DNA of 64,000 nucleotides from a virus: positions 1 through 64,000 of the IMG/VR virus record IMGVR_UViG_3300017917_001903; one strand, 5' to 3'. Shown here piece by piece: positions 55,399-63,290 of the stretch. The notes beneath the pieces are model-generated. The model was not told where the DNA came from. It saw only the letters and a program-made list of their open reading frames with translations, and ran no database searches. How positions within the stretch are numbered: the first letter of the stretch is position 1; each line of letters begins with the position of its first letter. A program made the translations under genes and the position numbers.

Positions 55399-55899
55399 TT
55401 ATAGCTTTTTCCAAGCATCTGTAGCATCAAAGTCATTGGTTGGTAGATACTTAGTTGATGAACCGTCTTTCTTAGCGATTAGTTTTTGTTTACGGTTTCC
55501 ACCACCCTTCTTAATAGATGCGTGTACCCACCCCGAGTTCTTATCACCCTCTACATAAAATTCTAGGATAACTTGGTCAAACTCTAGGTTTTCAGAAACC
55601 CAGTCTGCAACAACCTTGTTGCTGATGCCTTGGATTTCAAAGTCAACAGCTTCACCGTTAACGTGCTGACTTGTTGTTGAACCACCAACTGCCTTGTTTA
55701 ATGCTGGGCAGCGATAGCTTGAATTGATTGTTATTGGTTTACCAAAATGAGCGCGAGCTGGCTCAAGGATCTTCTCGCAAACATAACGCATGTTTTCGAG
55801 GTGTTCAGGTGTGGGTGTGTTTGCAATACCCTTAGCTTTTGCTGTTGGGCTTGCTGTAAGCTCTTCAACTGTGAAGTGTTCAGTTAATTTTGTAGCCAT
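55399..55899 (-). CDS. Peptidase M15 family (D-Ala-D-Ala/L-Ala-D-Glu-type) endolysin
   Basis: 166 residues. SYRCPALNKAVGGSTTSQHV, NGEAVDFE (about 61-88) and GWVHAS (about 123-128) provide the His-Asp-His zinc set of the M15A family. It cuts peptide cross-links. Late box CATAAATA at 55932-55939 and GGAAGGAA before the ATG. Confidence 0.88.
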   Translation of the reverse strand: MATKLTEHFTVEELTASPTAKAKGIANTPTPEHLENMRYVCEKILEPARAHFGKPITINSSYRCPALNKAVGGSTTSQHVNGEAVDFEIQGISNKVVADWVSENLEFDQVILEFYVEGDKNSGWVHASIKKGGGNRKQKLIAKKDGSSTKYLPTNDFDATDAWKKL

Positions 55900-55931
55900 T
55901 GTGTTTCCTTCCTGCTAGTGTTTATATACAC

Positions 55932-55939
55932 TATTTATG
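55932..55939 (-). promoter_or_regulatory. Late promoter CATAAATA for the lysin operon
   Basis: About 33 bases upstream of the M15 ATG, giving a normal leader. Confidence 0.6.
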
Positions 55940-55957
55940 AAAAGAAACACCAAAAAT

Positions 55958-56057
55958 AAGTACTCGGTTTATCTCCGTCCGGTCGACACGGACTTGATCC
56001 TACTCATTGCCATCGCTGTGCGACAAACCTTACACCGAAAGGTAGGGCGGCAAATTC
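55958..56057 (-). ncRNA. Unassigned structured segment below tRNA-Thr
   Basis: About 100 gene-free bases with GTCCG/CGGAC and TCGC/GCGA hairpins and a long-range CGGT...ACCG pairing. Transcribed with tRNA-Thr. No family recognised. Confidence 0.3.
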
Positions 56058-56060
56058 TGG

Positions 56061-56133
56061 TGCCCTCACCATGATTCGAACACGGGACCTACTGATTACA
56101 AATCAGTTGCTCTACCAGCTGAGCTATAAGGGC
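56061..56133 (-). tRNA. tRNA-Thr(UGU), copy 2
   Basis: Acceptor GCCCTTA/TGAGGGC, anticodon stem ACTGA/TCAGT with loop TTTGTAA, CCA encoded. T-loop TTCGAAT. Confidence 0.95.
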
Positions 56134-56167
56134 GATGCATTATTTATTGGTTAGCTATATAAAGAAT

Positions 56168-56192
56168 AAAAAAATAGGCCATATGGCCTATT
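56168..56192 (-). terminator. Intrinsic terminator
   Basis: AATAGGCC[ATAT]GGCCTATT stem followed by T7 on the minus strand, below the gene at 56214. Confidence 0.85.
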
Positions 56193-56213
56193 TGTTTTGC
56201 AAGTCAAAAAGTA

Positions 56214-56384
56214 TTACTTGCTTTCGTATGGTTTCTTGCTTACGAAATCATTTAGCTTTTCGGCTTCTTTAATAACATCTTCTGTGCTTGGCATATCTTC
56301 TGGATTTTTAGCACGGGCTTGCAAAATTTCTTTTGCTTCACGCACCAAGTCCAAGCGGATTTCATATGGTGTTTTATTTGACAT
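56214..56384 (-). CDS. Conserved small phage protein (56 aa)
   Basis: Reads MSNKTPYEIRLDLVREAKEI... to ...KPYESK. The TPYEIRLDL(V/L) start and helical body are found in small proteins of many T4-like aquatic phages, of unknown function. Ends at a clear terminator. Confidence 0.7.
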   Translation of the reverse strand: MSNKTPYEIRLDLVREAKEILQARAKNPEDMPSTEDVIKEAEKLNDFVSKKPYESK

Positions 56385-56454
56385 AACTGTTTAAATCCTT
56401 AATACTTTTGGTATTATATAGAAATATTTATCACAAAATGTACTAATCATTAAA

Positions 56455-56550
56455 ACAGTATATTGGCACTCTGGCCCAAATGGTAGCGAATCATTTGTTG
56501 CCCAGCAGTTCCCGCTGTTGACGCCCTGCCGCGAACGGTCCTAGGGACAT
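56455..56550 (-). ncRNA. Unassigned structured segment
   Basis: About 95 gene-free bases, GC-richer than the surroundings, with CAGC/GCTG and AAATG/CATTT hairpins. It lies between two small genes. Not a tRNA; no family recognised. Confidence 0.3.
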
Positions 56551-56565
56551 AATAGTATTTATAAA

Positions 56566-56588
56566 AAAAGGAGCATACGCTCCTTAAT
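56566..56588 (-). terminator. Intrinsic terminator
   Basis: AAGGAGC[GTAT]GCTCCTT stem followed by T5 on the minus strand, directly after the 56-residue secreted protein gene. Confidence 0.9.
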
Positions 56589-56589
56589 G

Positions 56590-56760
56590 TTACTTCTTAC
56601 CTTCTTCTTTCTTAGCTTCAGGTTTTTTAGCCTCAAGCTTCTTAGCGTCTTCCTTTTTGGCTTCCGCTTTAGCTGGTTTAGCTTCTTCTTTCTTAGCGTC
56701 CGCTGCAACTGCTGTTACTGCAAATAGTCCTACAAATAATGATGCTAAAATTGCTTTCAT
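56590..56760 (-). CDS. Small secreted Lys/Ala/Glu-rich protein (56 aa)
   Basis: A signal peptide (MKAILASLFVGLFAVTAVAA) is followed by repeats of AKKEEAK/EAKK type, giving a charged helix of about 36 residues. Perfect late box TATAAATA at 56807-56814, AAGGA before the ATG, and a strong terminator make it an isolated late gene. It may coat or interact with the envelope; function unknown. Confidence 0.65.
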   Translation of the reverse strand: MKAILASLFVGLFAVTAVAADAKKEEAKPAKAEAKKEDAKKLEAKKPEAKKEEGKK

Positions 56761-56806
56761 TTTTATTTTCCTTATTAAAAAGCAGAAGTATTAGTTTCTG
56801 CTAATA

Positions 56807-56814
56807 TATTTATA
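56807..56814 (-). promoter_or_regulatory. Late promoter, perfect TATAAATA
   Basis: Serves the small secreted protein at 56760; a short AGCAGAA/TTCTGCT hairpin lies in the leader. Confidence 0.7.
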
Positions 56815-56874
56815 GGGAAATTTTTACAAGTGCGATTTTTTCTGTTGCTAGGAAAAATCGCAAACCCCGGAGAA

Positions 56875-56922
56875 TTACGCTGCTAGAGCGTAATCACCAT
56901 ATGCAAAGTCATTATCGTTTGC
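56875..56922 (-). other. tmRNA tag reading frame
   Basis: GCA start (no initiation codon needed) to TAA, encoding ANDNDFAYGDYALAA. ANDN at the start and ALAA at the end follow bacterial tags; 15 residues is longer than the usual 10-14. Confidence 0.9.
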
Positions 56923-57001
56923 AGTTACTTTTTTTGGCACTTTGCCAGTCAATCAGTCTCGGCATTCCTATTCCGCGTCAATCGATCCTATTTCAGGCCC
57001 A

Positions 57002-57202
57002 TCATAAAAAAACTGCTGCTAGCGCAAGAAAAATAGCAAATGCAAGTAATGCTCTACCCCAATACTCTTGGTCGCTTTCATTGGGAATACTGCGACCATA
57101 ATATTTGTCTACTATCTTGTGCCATTCTGCTAATTCCTTGTCCGAGAGTGTCCCAGGAAAGTGATAGCCTCTCCAATATAAACGATTCTCTTCCTCAGTC
57201 AT
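57002..57202 (-). CDS. Small C-tail-anchored membrane protein inside the tmRNA intervening segment (66 aa)
   Basis: AAGGA seven bases before the ATG begins about five bases after the CCA of the acceptor piece, and the stop (TGA) ends one base before the 5' end of the coding piece. The protein starts MTEEENRLYWRGYHFPG and ends in one hydrophobic helix (ALLAFAIFLALAAVFL). No family recognised. It fills the sequence that is normally a short discarded spacer in permuted tmRNAs, so its mRNA would be freed by tmRNA processing. Confidence 0.65.
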   Translation of the reverse strand: MTEEENRLYWRGYHFPGTLSDKELAEWHKIVDKYYGRSIPNESDQEYWGRALLAFAIFLALAAVFL

Positions 57203-57261
57203 AGCAATTTCCTTATGGTGGACCTGCCCGGTACTGCCCCGGGGTCTTGCCGCTTTTATTG

Positions 57262-57900
57262 TCAGCTGTCAACAACTGATGTATTATTTAGTATTGTAAT
57301 TACGTCCTCAGCAAATTTATAGTGTGCAAGTTTTCCAGGATGCTCATTGTCTAACGCTGGAGAAAAATTAAGTGATATATCATTCATAAACACTTTTTCT
57401 ATTTTAGCTGTAGACCAACTAAATTTAACTATCATTCTCTTAGAAACTAAAAAGTGTAAAACTTTAATACCACGTTTTTTAAAATGTAAATCAGCATACT
57501 CAATTCTAGTATAAAGGTCAACGTTGGCATCATAGTCATCATATAGTGTATAAAAATGTTTAGTCGCTGGATCATCTGAATCAGCAGGAATGAAACGTTT
57601 AAATTTATTGGTAATGTGTGCATCTGCAGATTGTACAATGCAGGATCGTTCAGGGTACGTCCAAAGTATAACCACAATGTCATCATCTTGAAAAGCAAAG
57701 TTTTGTATCTTAAAAAGTATCTCTTTATTACTTGCGCCCGGAAAACTTGTGTTTATACATTCTCTTTTAAGATGCTTTGCAACCATAGCTGGCCAAGCAA
57801 ACGAACTAGGTTTACTAAGAGGCTTTTTTGCAACATGATCCCAACAGTCTGGTAAGCCGTGACCATATGTTAGACTGCATCCAAAGGTAATTAATCTCAT
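57262..57900 (-). CDS. SGNH-like protein (GCSLT type, 212 aa)
   Basis: FGCSLTYGHG (6-15) is the nucleophile block, NTSFPGASNKEI (about 50-61) the second, LWTYPER (about 79-85) the third, and DNEHPGKLAHYKFA (about 184-197) the C-terminal His block. Same type as the gene at 13222. Probably a glycan or lipid esterase. Its stop lies a few bases before the tmRNA acceptor piece, suggesting read-through into the tmRNA. Confidence 0.72.
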   Translation of the reverse strand: MRLITFGCSLTYGHGLPDCWDHVAKKPLSKPSSFAWPAMVAKHLKRECINTSFPGASNKEILFKIQNFAFQDDDIVVILWTYPERSCIVQSADAHITNKFKRFIPADSDDPATKHFYTLYDDYDANVDLYTRIEYADLHFKKRGIKVLHFLVSKRMIVKFSWSTAKIEKVFMNDISLNFSPALDNEHPGKLAHYKFAEDVITILNNTSVVDS

Positions 57901-58388
57901 GATTTGGTTCTGCTGTACGAATTGAGTTTATATGCCCATGGGTTGATTGCACAACTCATTCTCTCACCGGCAAACTTTTCAACTGCATGTTGTAAGCCCG
58001 GTGAAAATGCTATTAGTCTATTTTGTCTCGGTACTGCCAAGTGAGATTTAGTTACAAATCGTCCGCCGGACATGTTTTTAATATACGGATAATAAACAAT
58101 GCTACAAACAGGATGCTTTAATTCTTTAAGATCAGACCATGCTTCTTCATCTTTGTCAACATGCCAACTTGCTCTAGTATTAACATGCGACCAACATTCA
58201 TATCCAACAGCTTGACTTAGGTCAAATGTTTTAGATACTATATTGATAATTTTTTCTAGTGGGAAACTTACTTCGCTGCCGAGGTCTATCCAACTAGAGT
58301 TGCCGTTGCTCAACCCTAGAAAAAAGTTTCTAGTTGATTCCATCTCCTCCGGAGATAGTACATCGTCAACAACAAGAAAAGTAGTCAT
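57897..58388 (-). CDS. 2OG-Fe(II) oxygenase (prolyl 4-hydroxylase-like, 163 aa)
   Basis: SWHVDKDE (about 74-81) is the HxD motif, CSIVYYPY the following strand, SGGRFV (about 107-112) the GG turn, and LQHAVEKFAGERMSCAINPW (about 132-151) the distal His plus the 2-oxoglutarate Arg. Members hydroxylate proteins or small molecules. Tightly linked to another 2OG-type gene upstream. Confidence 0.8.
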   Translation of the reverse strand: MTTFLVVDDVLSPEEMESTRNFFLGLSNGNSSWIDLGSEVSFPLEKIINIVSKTFDLSQAVGYECWSHVNTRASWHVDKDEEAWSDLKELKHPVCSIVYYPYIKNMSGGRFVTKSHLAVPRQNRLIAFSPGLQHAVEKFAGERMSCAINPWAYKLNSYSRTKS

Positions 58389-59095
58389 CAGACAAATCTA
58401 ATCCAGCTACTCATTGGTTGGAGACCCAGTGATCTACGATTGTTAGGATCTTTGAATGTCATTAGGAAGTCGCCGGAAATACTGATGCGACGATTTTTAA
58501 GCACCTCAGGATCCTTACTAGTGTCATCAATTTCGTATGGTGAATTTGGCGAGATAGTTGCATGTCGAAGTTTACCAGGAAACATTAGTAAGTTTCCCTC
58601 TAGTGCATCAAATGCCGGTGACGAATTAAACTCGTTGCGCTCCAAGACACTTGATTCGCCAGCATAACTATCTTGAAACAATCCGCTGGTTAAATCATTG
58701 AAATGATTGTATGGTGGCAAAAAGACTAACTTGTTACTGTTAGCTGGCACATTCAGATAATATACAAACGACAAGTGTGCATCGCTGTGATCGTGTTCTG
58801 GTATGTTTGATTTTTCGTTTGAATTCCACCACGACTTGACAAGATGGTAAGCCCATACATTAGGGTCAACTCCTAATTTAGAAACATACTGCTTGGCGCA
58901 ACTTGCAACAAAGGTATAAAACGGATTGAGTTCTTCAAACTTGTGAAGTACTACTGTGCCCGATTCATCCTGTGTACCACTGTCGTAGGGCGAGATGTAT
59001 TTGTCAATGTTTTCAAAAAATATCTTTTTAAAATCGTCGTGATGCTGATAATCATAATCACATATTAAAATAGGGAACAGCCCAATTGCATTCAT
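58388..59095 (-). CDS. Putative 2OG-Fe(II) oxygenase (2OG-FeII_Oxy_5-like, 235 aa)
   Basis: PEHDHSDAHLSFVYYLNVP (about 99-117) has His/Asp candidates for the metal site and the strand usual after it; MFPGKLRHAT (about 171-180) the second His, and RRISISGDF (about 203-211) the Arg strand. Similar proteins are common in T4-like aquatic phages. One base overlaps the next gene. Confidence 0.75.
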   Translation of the reverse strand: MNAIGLFPILICDYDYQHHDDFKKIFFENIDKYISPYDSGTQDESGTVVLHKFEELNPFYTFVASCAKQYVSKLGVDPNVWAYHLVKSWWNSNEKSNIPEHDHSDAHLSFVYYLNVPANSNKLVFLPPYNHFNDLTSGLFQDSYAGESSVLERNEFNSSPAFDALEGNLLMFPGKLRHATISPNSPYEIDDTSKDPEVLKNRRISISGDFLMTFKDPNNRRSLGLQPMSSWIRFV

Positions 59096-59274
59096 GTCTC
59101 ACCGGTACTTTCAATTTTTGAGATGTGTAAGCAACCGTTAATGACTTCAACGTTTAATGTGTCGCCTTCCTTCCATCCTGTGCTATTAATTATTTCAGGA
59201 GGGAAAGTTAGTAGTATATTACCGGCGTCACCTTCAATTTCGCTGAATAGATCTTCAGACAGATAAGTCTTCAT
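59092..59274 (-). CDS. AbrB/MazE-like swapped-hairpin DNA-binding protein (60 aa)
   Basis: GNILLTFPPEIINSTGWKEGDTLNVEVINGCL (read in parts, about 18-49) has the strand-helix-strand pattern of SpoVT-AbrB domains (PPE...GW..GD.L.V). Usually these are antitoxins or transition regulators. No toxin gene lies next to it, so a phage regulator is more likely. ATG overlaps the SprT-like stop. Confidence 0.72.
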   Translation of the reverse strand: MKTYLSEDLFSEIEGDAGNILLTFPPEIINSTGWKEGDTLNVEVINGCLHISKIESTGET

Positions 59275-59743
59275 TTTCTAGCCCCATTTGTTTTTTGCAG
59301 TATCGCGCAAGTGCAAGCTCTTTGCTAAATGCTTCACGTTCCCACGGACTATCTCTGTACGGGTCAGCTTTTTTGCGTATGCGCCATATTTTCCCTCGCC
59401 ACGCATCAAAACCCCTAATCGTAGATATATCACGTTTTAGATACTGCTTTGCATGAATCATTTCGTGCGCAAGTGTACGTAGCATTAGTCCAAAACGCTT
59501 ACGTCTAGCTAACACTATGTCTATAGTCCAATACCCGTTTTTGAACTCACCAATGCAAGTACCTTGGGCATCACCGTCAATCCACTTATTTGTAACGCGA
59601 CCTAAACGAATGTTTAAAACACCGCGATGATAATTTAAGGCTAGCTTTTTGGACATTATATTTACAGCATGTGCGATACTGTTAGCCACCGTTTTACTGT
59701 ACGGTTTGCCTCCTCGCAACCCCTGTATTTTAACTGTGAGCAT
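59255..59743 (-). CDS. SprT-like zinc metalloprotease (162 aa)
   Basis: TLAHEMIHAKQY (about 91-102) is the HExxH zinc motif with the SprT-type environment, and WEREAF (about 133-138) lies where the third ligand region is expected. SprT/Spartan enzymes cut proteins stuck on DNA. Late box GATAAATA at 59773-59780; GCGGAGAG before the ATG. Confidence 0.8.
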   Translation of the reverse strand: MLTVKIQGLRGGKPYSKTVANSIAHAVNIMSKKLALNYHRGVLNIRLGRVTNKWIDGDAQGTCIGEFKNGYWTIDIVLARRKRFGLMLRTLAHEMIHAKQYLKRDISTIRGFDAWRGKIWRIRKKADPYRDSPWEREAFSKELALARYCKKQMGLENEDLSV

Positions 59744-59772
59744 ACGGTCTCTCCGCAGAATGTCCTCACTAG

Positions 59773-59780
59773 TATTTATC
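59773..59780 (-). promoter_or_regulatory. Late promoter GATAAATA
   Basis: About 30 bases upstream of the SprT-like ATG. Confidence 0.55.
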
Positions 59781-59792
59781 TGTTTTTATTGG

Positions 59793-59872
59793 TGCCCCAG
59801 GAGGGACTCGAACCCCCACCCTTTCGGAGCGGATTTTGAGTCCGCTGCGTCTACCAATTTCACCACTGGGGC
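59793..59872 (-). tRNA. tRNA-Leu(CAA)
   Basis: Class II; acceptor GCCCCAG/CTGGGGC, anticodon stem GCGGA/TCCGC with loop CTCAAAA, CCA encoded. Confidence 0.95.
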
Positions 59873-59875
59873 TGG

Positions 59876-59964
59876 TACCTCGGGCCGGAGTCGAACCGAC
59901 ATTGGCCAATTATCTGTTGCACACGGGATATAAATCCGCTGTTTTACCGTTAAACTACCGAGGC
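59876..59964 (-). tRNA. tRNA-Ile(UAU) with an oversized variable region
   Basis: Acceptor GCCTCGG/CCGAGGT, D-arm GTTT/AAAC, anticodon stem GCGGA/CCCGT with loop TTTATAT, T-arm GTCGG/CCGGC with TTCGACT, CCA encoded directly against tRNA-Leu. The variable region has about 22 bases (contains TTGGCCAA), abnormal for tRNA-Ile, and the anticodon stem has an A-C mismatch. Decodes AUA if charged with Ile; identity is uncertain. Confidence 0.75.
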
Positions 59965-60054
59965 ATAGAACTGCTACTTTAGAGTACTCTAAAGCAAACT
60001 TTTAGTTCATATTCGGTGAGTATTAACAGTCATCATCTTACTAGTATTTAGTAC

Positions 60055-60549
<495 letters not shown>

Positions 60550-60555
60550 AATGCT

Positions 60556-60583
60556 ATTATAGCAGATCTAGAACACATGTCAA
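60556..60583 (-). promoter_or_regulatory. Sigma70-type promoter, leaderless geometry (deaminase)
   Basis: TTGACA, 16 bp, TATAAT, six bases, ATG at 60549. Confidence 0.85.
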
Positions 60584-60584
60584 C

Positions 60585-61607
60585 CTAGAAATCAAATCTA
60601 TATAAATTACACGGTTCTAAATTATTATCAATTATCAATTTCTGGGCTTGATCAAGAATTTTAGAAATTTTACCTTTTTGGTGATCACCAGAAGTTTTAG
60701 TAGCTATGTTTTTAGCCCATGGTTGCGATAATATCAGATCATACAAAGGATGTCTATATAGCTTATCAAATTGATTGTAAATACCAGTTTCCTGTGCAAG
60801 CATCTTTTTAACTGTTTCAAACCCTGTTGCTTTATATAATGGCGGCATTAACTTAGCGCCTAACAGACTATAGTAATGTTGCTTGTATAGGTAGTTTGAA
60901 TCCTGATATGAGCTCAGTTCTGCAAAATAGGTATTGCACTGCTGAATTACATCTAAATTAAACTTTAGCGAAAGATAGTTAGTATATTGATCCATCTTAA
61001 ATGGATCCTTAATCACTGGTATATTACTTTCGACAGCAAAGTTGTAAAAAGCACATAAATTATTAACTATAAATCCTTTGTGAGAATTTACCAAAGACAT
61101 ACTGTTTTTAGCCAAGTCATATTTAACAATTGTAGGGTCACCTCCCAAGATGCACACATTGTTAGCAGCGAGTTCTAGCATCTTAATTTGTGCTGTAATT
61201 TGAGGGCTCCCTGTGCGGTATTTCAAACCAATGCTAACATATTCCTCGCTTTCAAACAGTTCTTTAAGATCAAGCACAAACATACGATATGTGAGATCGT
61301 TTAAATTAGCATATCGCTGAGCAGCCAAAACGTCGTGGGCATTTACAGTAACATCGCCCCAACGCATGTCACAGATAACTGTATCAATGCTGACCTTTAA
61401 TGTCTTTAAAAGATGTAGAGAAAATTGACTATCTAAACCCCCGCTTAAAAACAGTTGGCATTCTTTAATATTCTTGAACTTTTCAGCCCAAATATCATAC
61501 AGTGTTATATTGTTACCCGGGTCTGCATAAAAGGATACTACGCTTGTTGTTGAGTAATCTACTTGTATTGCAGCCGGATCACCAATTTGTAAGATATTGT
61601 TAGACAT
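60585..61607 (-). CDS. PP-loop ATP pyrophosphatase-like protein (340 aa)
   Basis: CQLFLSGGLDSQFSL (about 50-64) is the SGG-x-DS pyrophosphate loop of the asparagine synthase/QueC/NAD synthase superfamily, followed by a typical Rossmann-like half. C-terminal part is helical and unlike well-known members. It could be an amide-forming or base-modifying enzyme; a link with the queD-like gene (queuosine path) is possible but unproven. Stop overlaps nothing; the late region begins just upstream on the other strand. Confidence 0.7.
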   Translation of the reverse strand: MSNNILQIGDPAAIQVDYSTTSVVSFYADPGNNITLYDIWAEKFKNIKECQLFLSGGLDSQFSLHLLKTLKVSIDTVICDMRWGDVTVNAHDVLAAQRYANLNDLTYRMFVLDLKELFESEEYVSIGLKYRTGSPQITAQIKMLELAANNVCILGGDPTIVKYDLAKNSMSLVNSHKGFIVNNLCAFYNFAVESNIPVIKDPFKMDQYTNYLSLKFNLDVIQQCNTYFAELSSYQDSNYLYKQHYYSLLGAKLMPPLYKATGFETVKKMLAQETGIYNQFDKLYRHPLYDLILSQPWAKNIATKTSGDHQKGKISKILDQAQKLIIDNNLEPCNLYRFDF

Positions 61608-61636
61608 CAATTTTTCTCTCTCGCATGCGCTGATAT

Positions 61637-61644
61637 GATAAATA
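61637..61644 (+). promoter_or_regulatory. Late promoter GATAAATA for the subtilase gene
   Basis: Followed by a 38-base leader with GGAG before the ATG at 61688. Confidence 0.65.
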
Positions 61645-61687
61645 CTTATAACTGAACTGTAAAAGTTTAATATAATTTGGAGCTCAA

Positions 61688-63235
61688 ATGGCTAGATATA
61701 TCGTAACATTAGACCCTGCGATTCATGCTAATGAAACTGAGGCTGAAGCTGCTATAGCATCAGCCGGTGCTACATTGCTTAAATCCTTTAACTTTAACCA
61801 GACTTTCTTAATTGAAGCTTCTAACGAGCAGAAGTCTGCAATTGTTGGTTTAGCAAGTAGTGAATTAGCGGATTCCCCGTTGCAGGTTTCACTACAAGTG
61901 TTAAACATTGATCACTTGAAATTAACACTATTAAGTGATGATGGTGAGCTTGTTCCAGCAACGTACAACCCAATGAATAGAGGTGCCGGACAGCACATTT
62001 ATTTGGTTGATACTGGTGTTAGAGCAACACACGAACAATTCACCGGTGTATCTATTAATAACCTATATTCAAACTTTACCGGTAACGATGCATATGATGA
62101 GTTTGGTGACACAACAGGTCACGGAACTATTGTAGCTAGTGTGATTGTTGGTAAAGACTTAGGTCCAGCCAAAGATGCTACATTACATAACGTAAAACTT
62201 TTTAATTCTGGTTCTGACACTAGTACTGTTGTAGAGATTGTGGATGCGCTAGATGCTGTATTACAGCATCACTTAGCAAACAGCCCTTCTCAAGCAAAGG
62301 TTGTGTGTATGCCATGGATTGCAACAAGAAACGCATTCATTGATAGTAAGGTGCTAGAAATGAATTCGTCAAACCTTGTTGTAGTTGCTGCTGCCGGTAA
62401 TAATGGTGCAGACGTATCAGATTATTCACCGGCTGGTATCAGACAAATTATCACAGTAGGTGCGTTTGACAGCCAATTTGCTGTAGGCCCATTTGTTAAC
62501 ATGCCATGGGATAACACAAACGCTGTAACTACATATAATAACTACGGTGCCGAGATTGATATTTTTGCTATGGGTGTTAATGTGTATACCGCATCAGGTA
62601 CTTCTGACACAGCCTACTTAGATACAGCAACAGGTACCAGTGTCTCATCAGGTATCACTGCTGGTGTTGCTGCACAATATATTGCAAGGTACCCATCATA
62701 TAACTCAGCTAAAATCAAAGATGTCATGCTACAAGAAGGTCACCTCTTAGGTATGGACTTACTTGCGTTTAATCAAGTCCCAGCTGGTGTAGATTACACA
62801 ACAGTAAACAAATCTATTGTTGTATTTGATGAACTTAACGAAGAAATGCTAACTACTCTACCGTCAGGCAGAATTGCAACACTAGCAGTTGGCCAAACTA
62901 CAACTGTAAACTTAGGTTTAAATAGTTCAGCAACCGAAGTTAGTGCATTAGACTTTGCTCCGCTACCACCATTTGCTACATTTGATACAGCAACTGGTAT
63001 TGTTTCAATTAACACATCAACAGTTGATTCTAGCGTTGTACCAGGTTCATTTGTATTTGCTATCAAAGGCAAGATCAACGGTGTAACCAAAGTTGAAGAA
63101 TTTAGTATTGCAGTGTACAACACTAGCGAAACTGAAATTGAAGGTTCATCACAGTATTATTATGATGCTGACTCAAACGCATACGATCCTGTTGTTAGCT
63201 TCCAAGTAGCACCAGGAAACGTTGCTAAAAACTAA
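61688..63235 (+). CDS. Subtilisin-like serine protease (S8 family), probably virion-associated
   Basis: 515 residues. An I9-like prodomain (about 1-75) precedes the catalytic domain with Asp108 (YLVDTG), His145 (GHGT), oxyanion Asn238 (AAGNNG) and Ser318 (GTSVS). A beta-rich region (about 375-500) follows, like a fibre or decoration domain. No signal peptide, but a late promoter, so it may be packaged and process virion or host surface proteins. Ends at a strong terminator. Confidence 0.9.
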   Translation: MARYIVTLDPAIHANETEAEAAIASAGATLLKSFNFNQTFLIEASNEQKSAIVGLASSELADSPLQVSLQVLNIDHLKLTLLSDDGELVPATYNPMNRGAGQHIYLVDTGVRATHEQFTGVSINNLYSNFTGNDAYDEFGDTTGHGTIVASVIVGKDLGPAKDATLHNVKLFNSGSDTSTVVEIVDALDAVLQHHLANSPSQAKVVCMPWIATRNAFIDSKVLEMNSSNLVVVAAAGNNGADVSDYSPAGIRQIITVGAFDSQFAVGPFVNMPWDNTNAVTTYNNYGAEIDIFAMGVNVYTASGTSDTAYLDTATGTSVSSGITAGVAAQYIARYPSYNSAKIKDVMLQEGHLLGMDLLAFNQVPAGVDYTTVNKSIVVFDELNEEMLTTLPSGRIATLAVGQTTTVNLGLNSSATEVSALDFAPLPPFATFDTATGIVSINTSTVDSSVVPGSFVFAIKGKINGVTKVEEFSIAVYNTSETEIEGSSQYYYDADSNAYDPVVSFQVAPGNVAKN

Positions 63236-63260
63236 ACCAAAAGTTAAATTTTGATAGAAA

Positions 63261-63290
63261 AACCGCGCTAAATACTAGTGCGGTTTTTTT
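63261..63290 (+). terminator. Intrinsic terminator, late box in its loop
   Basis: AACCGC...GCGGTT with T7. The loop holds GCTAAATA, a weak late box, directly upstream of the next ATG. Confidence 0.8.

Larger units (their letters stand above)
56832..57255 (-). ncRNA. ssrA: Circularly permuted two-piece tmRNA (ssrA)
   Basis: In transcript order the acceptor piece comes first (57255-57216): T-arm CCCGG/CCGGG with loop GGCAGTA, then CAGGTCC-A-CCA. After an intervening gene, the coding piece begins at 57000 with GGGCCTGAAATAGGATCGA, the tmRNA 5' signature. Its first seven bases (GGGCCTG) pair fully with CAGGTCC across the two pieces. A resume codon GCA (56920-56922) opens the tag ANDNDFAYGDYALAA ending with TAA at 56875. 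Bases near 56861-56868 can pair with 57244-57253 as helix P2, and a 9-bp hairpin (56832-56861) closes the piece. tmRNA rescues stalled ribosomes and tags proteins for ClpXP. Confidence 0.9.

Noticed and set aside
57210-57245. Truncated tRNA pseudogene
   Set aside because: The CCA-ending fragment first looked like a tRNA remnant, but its acceptor strand pairs with the tmRNA coding piece, so it is the tmRNA acceptor half.
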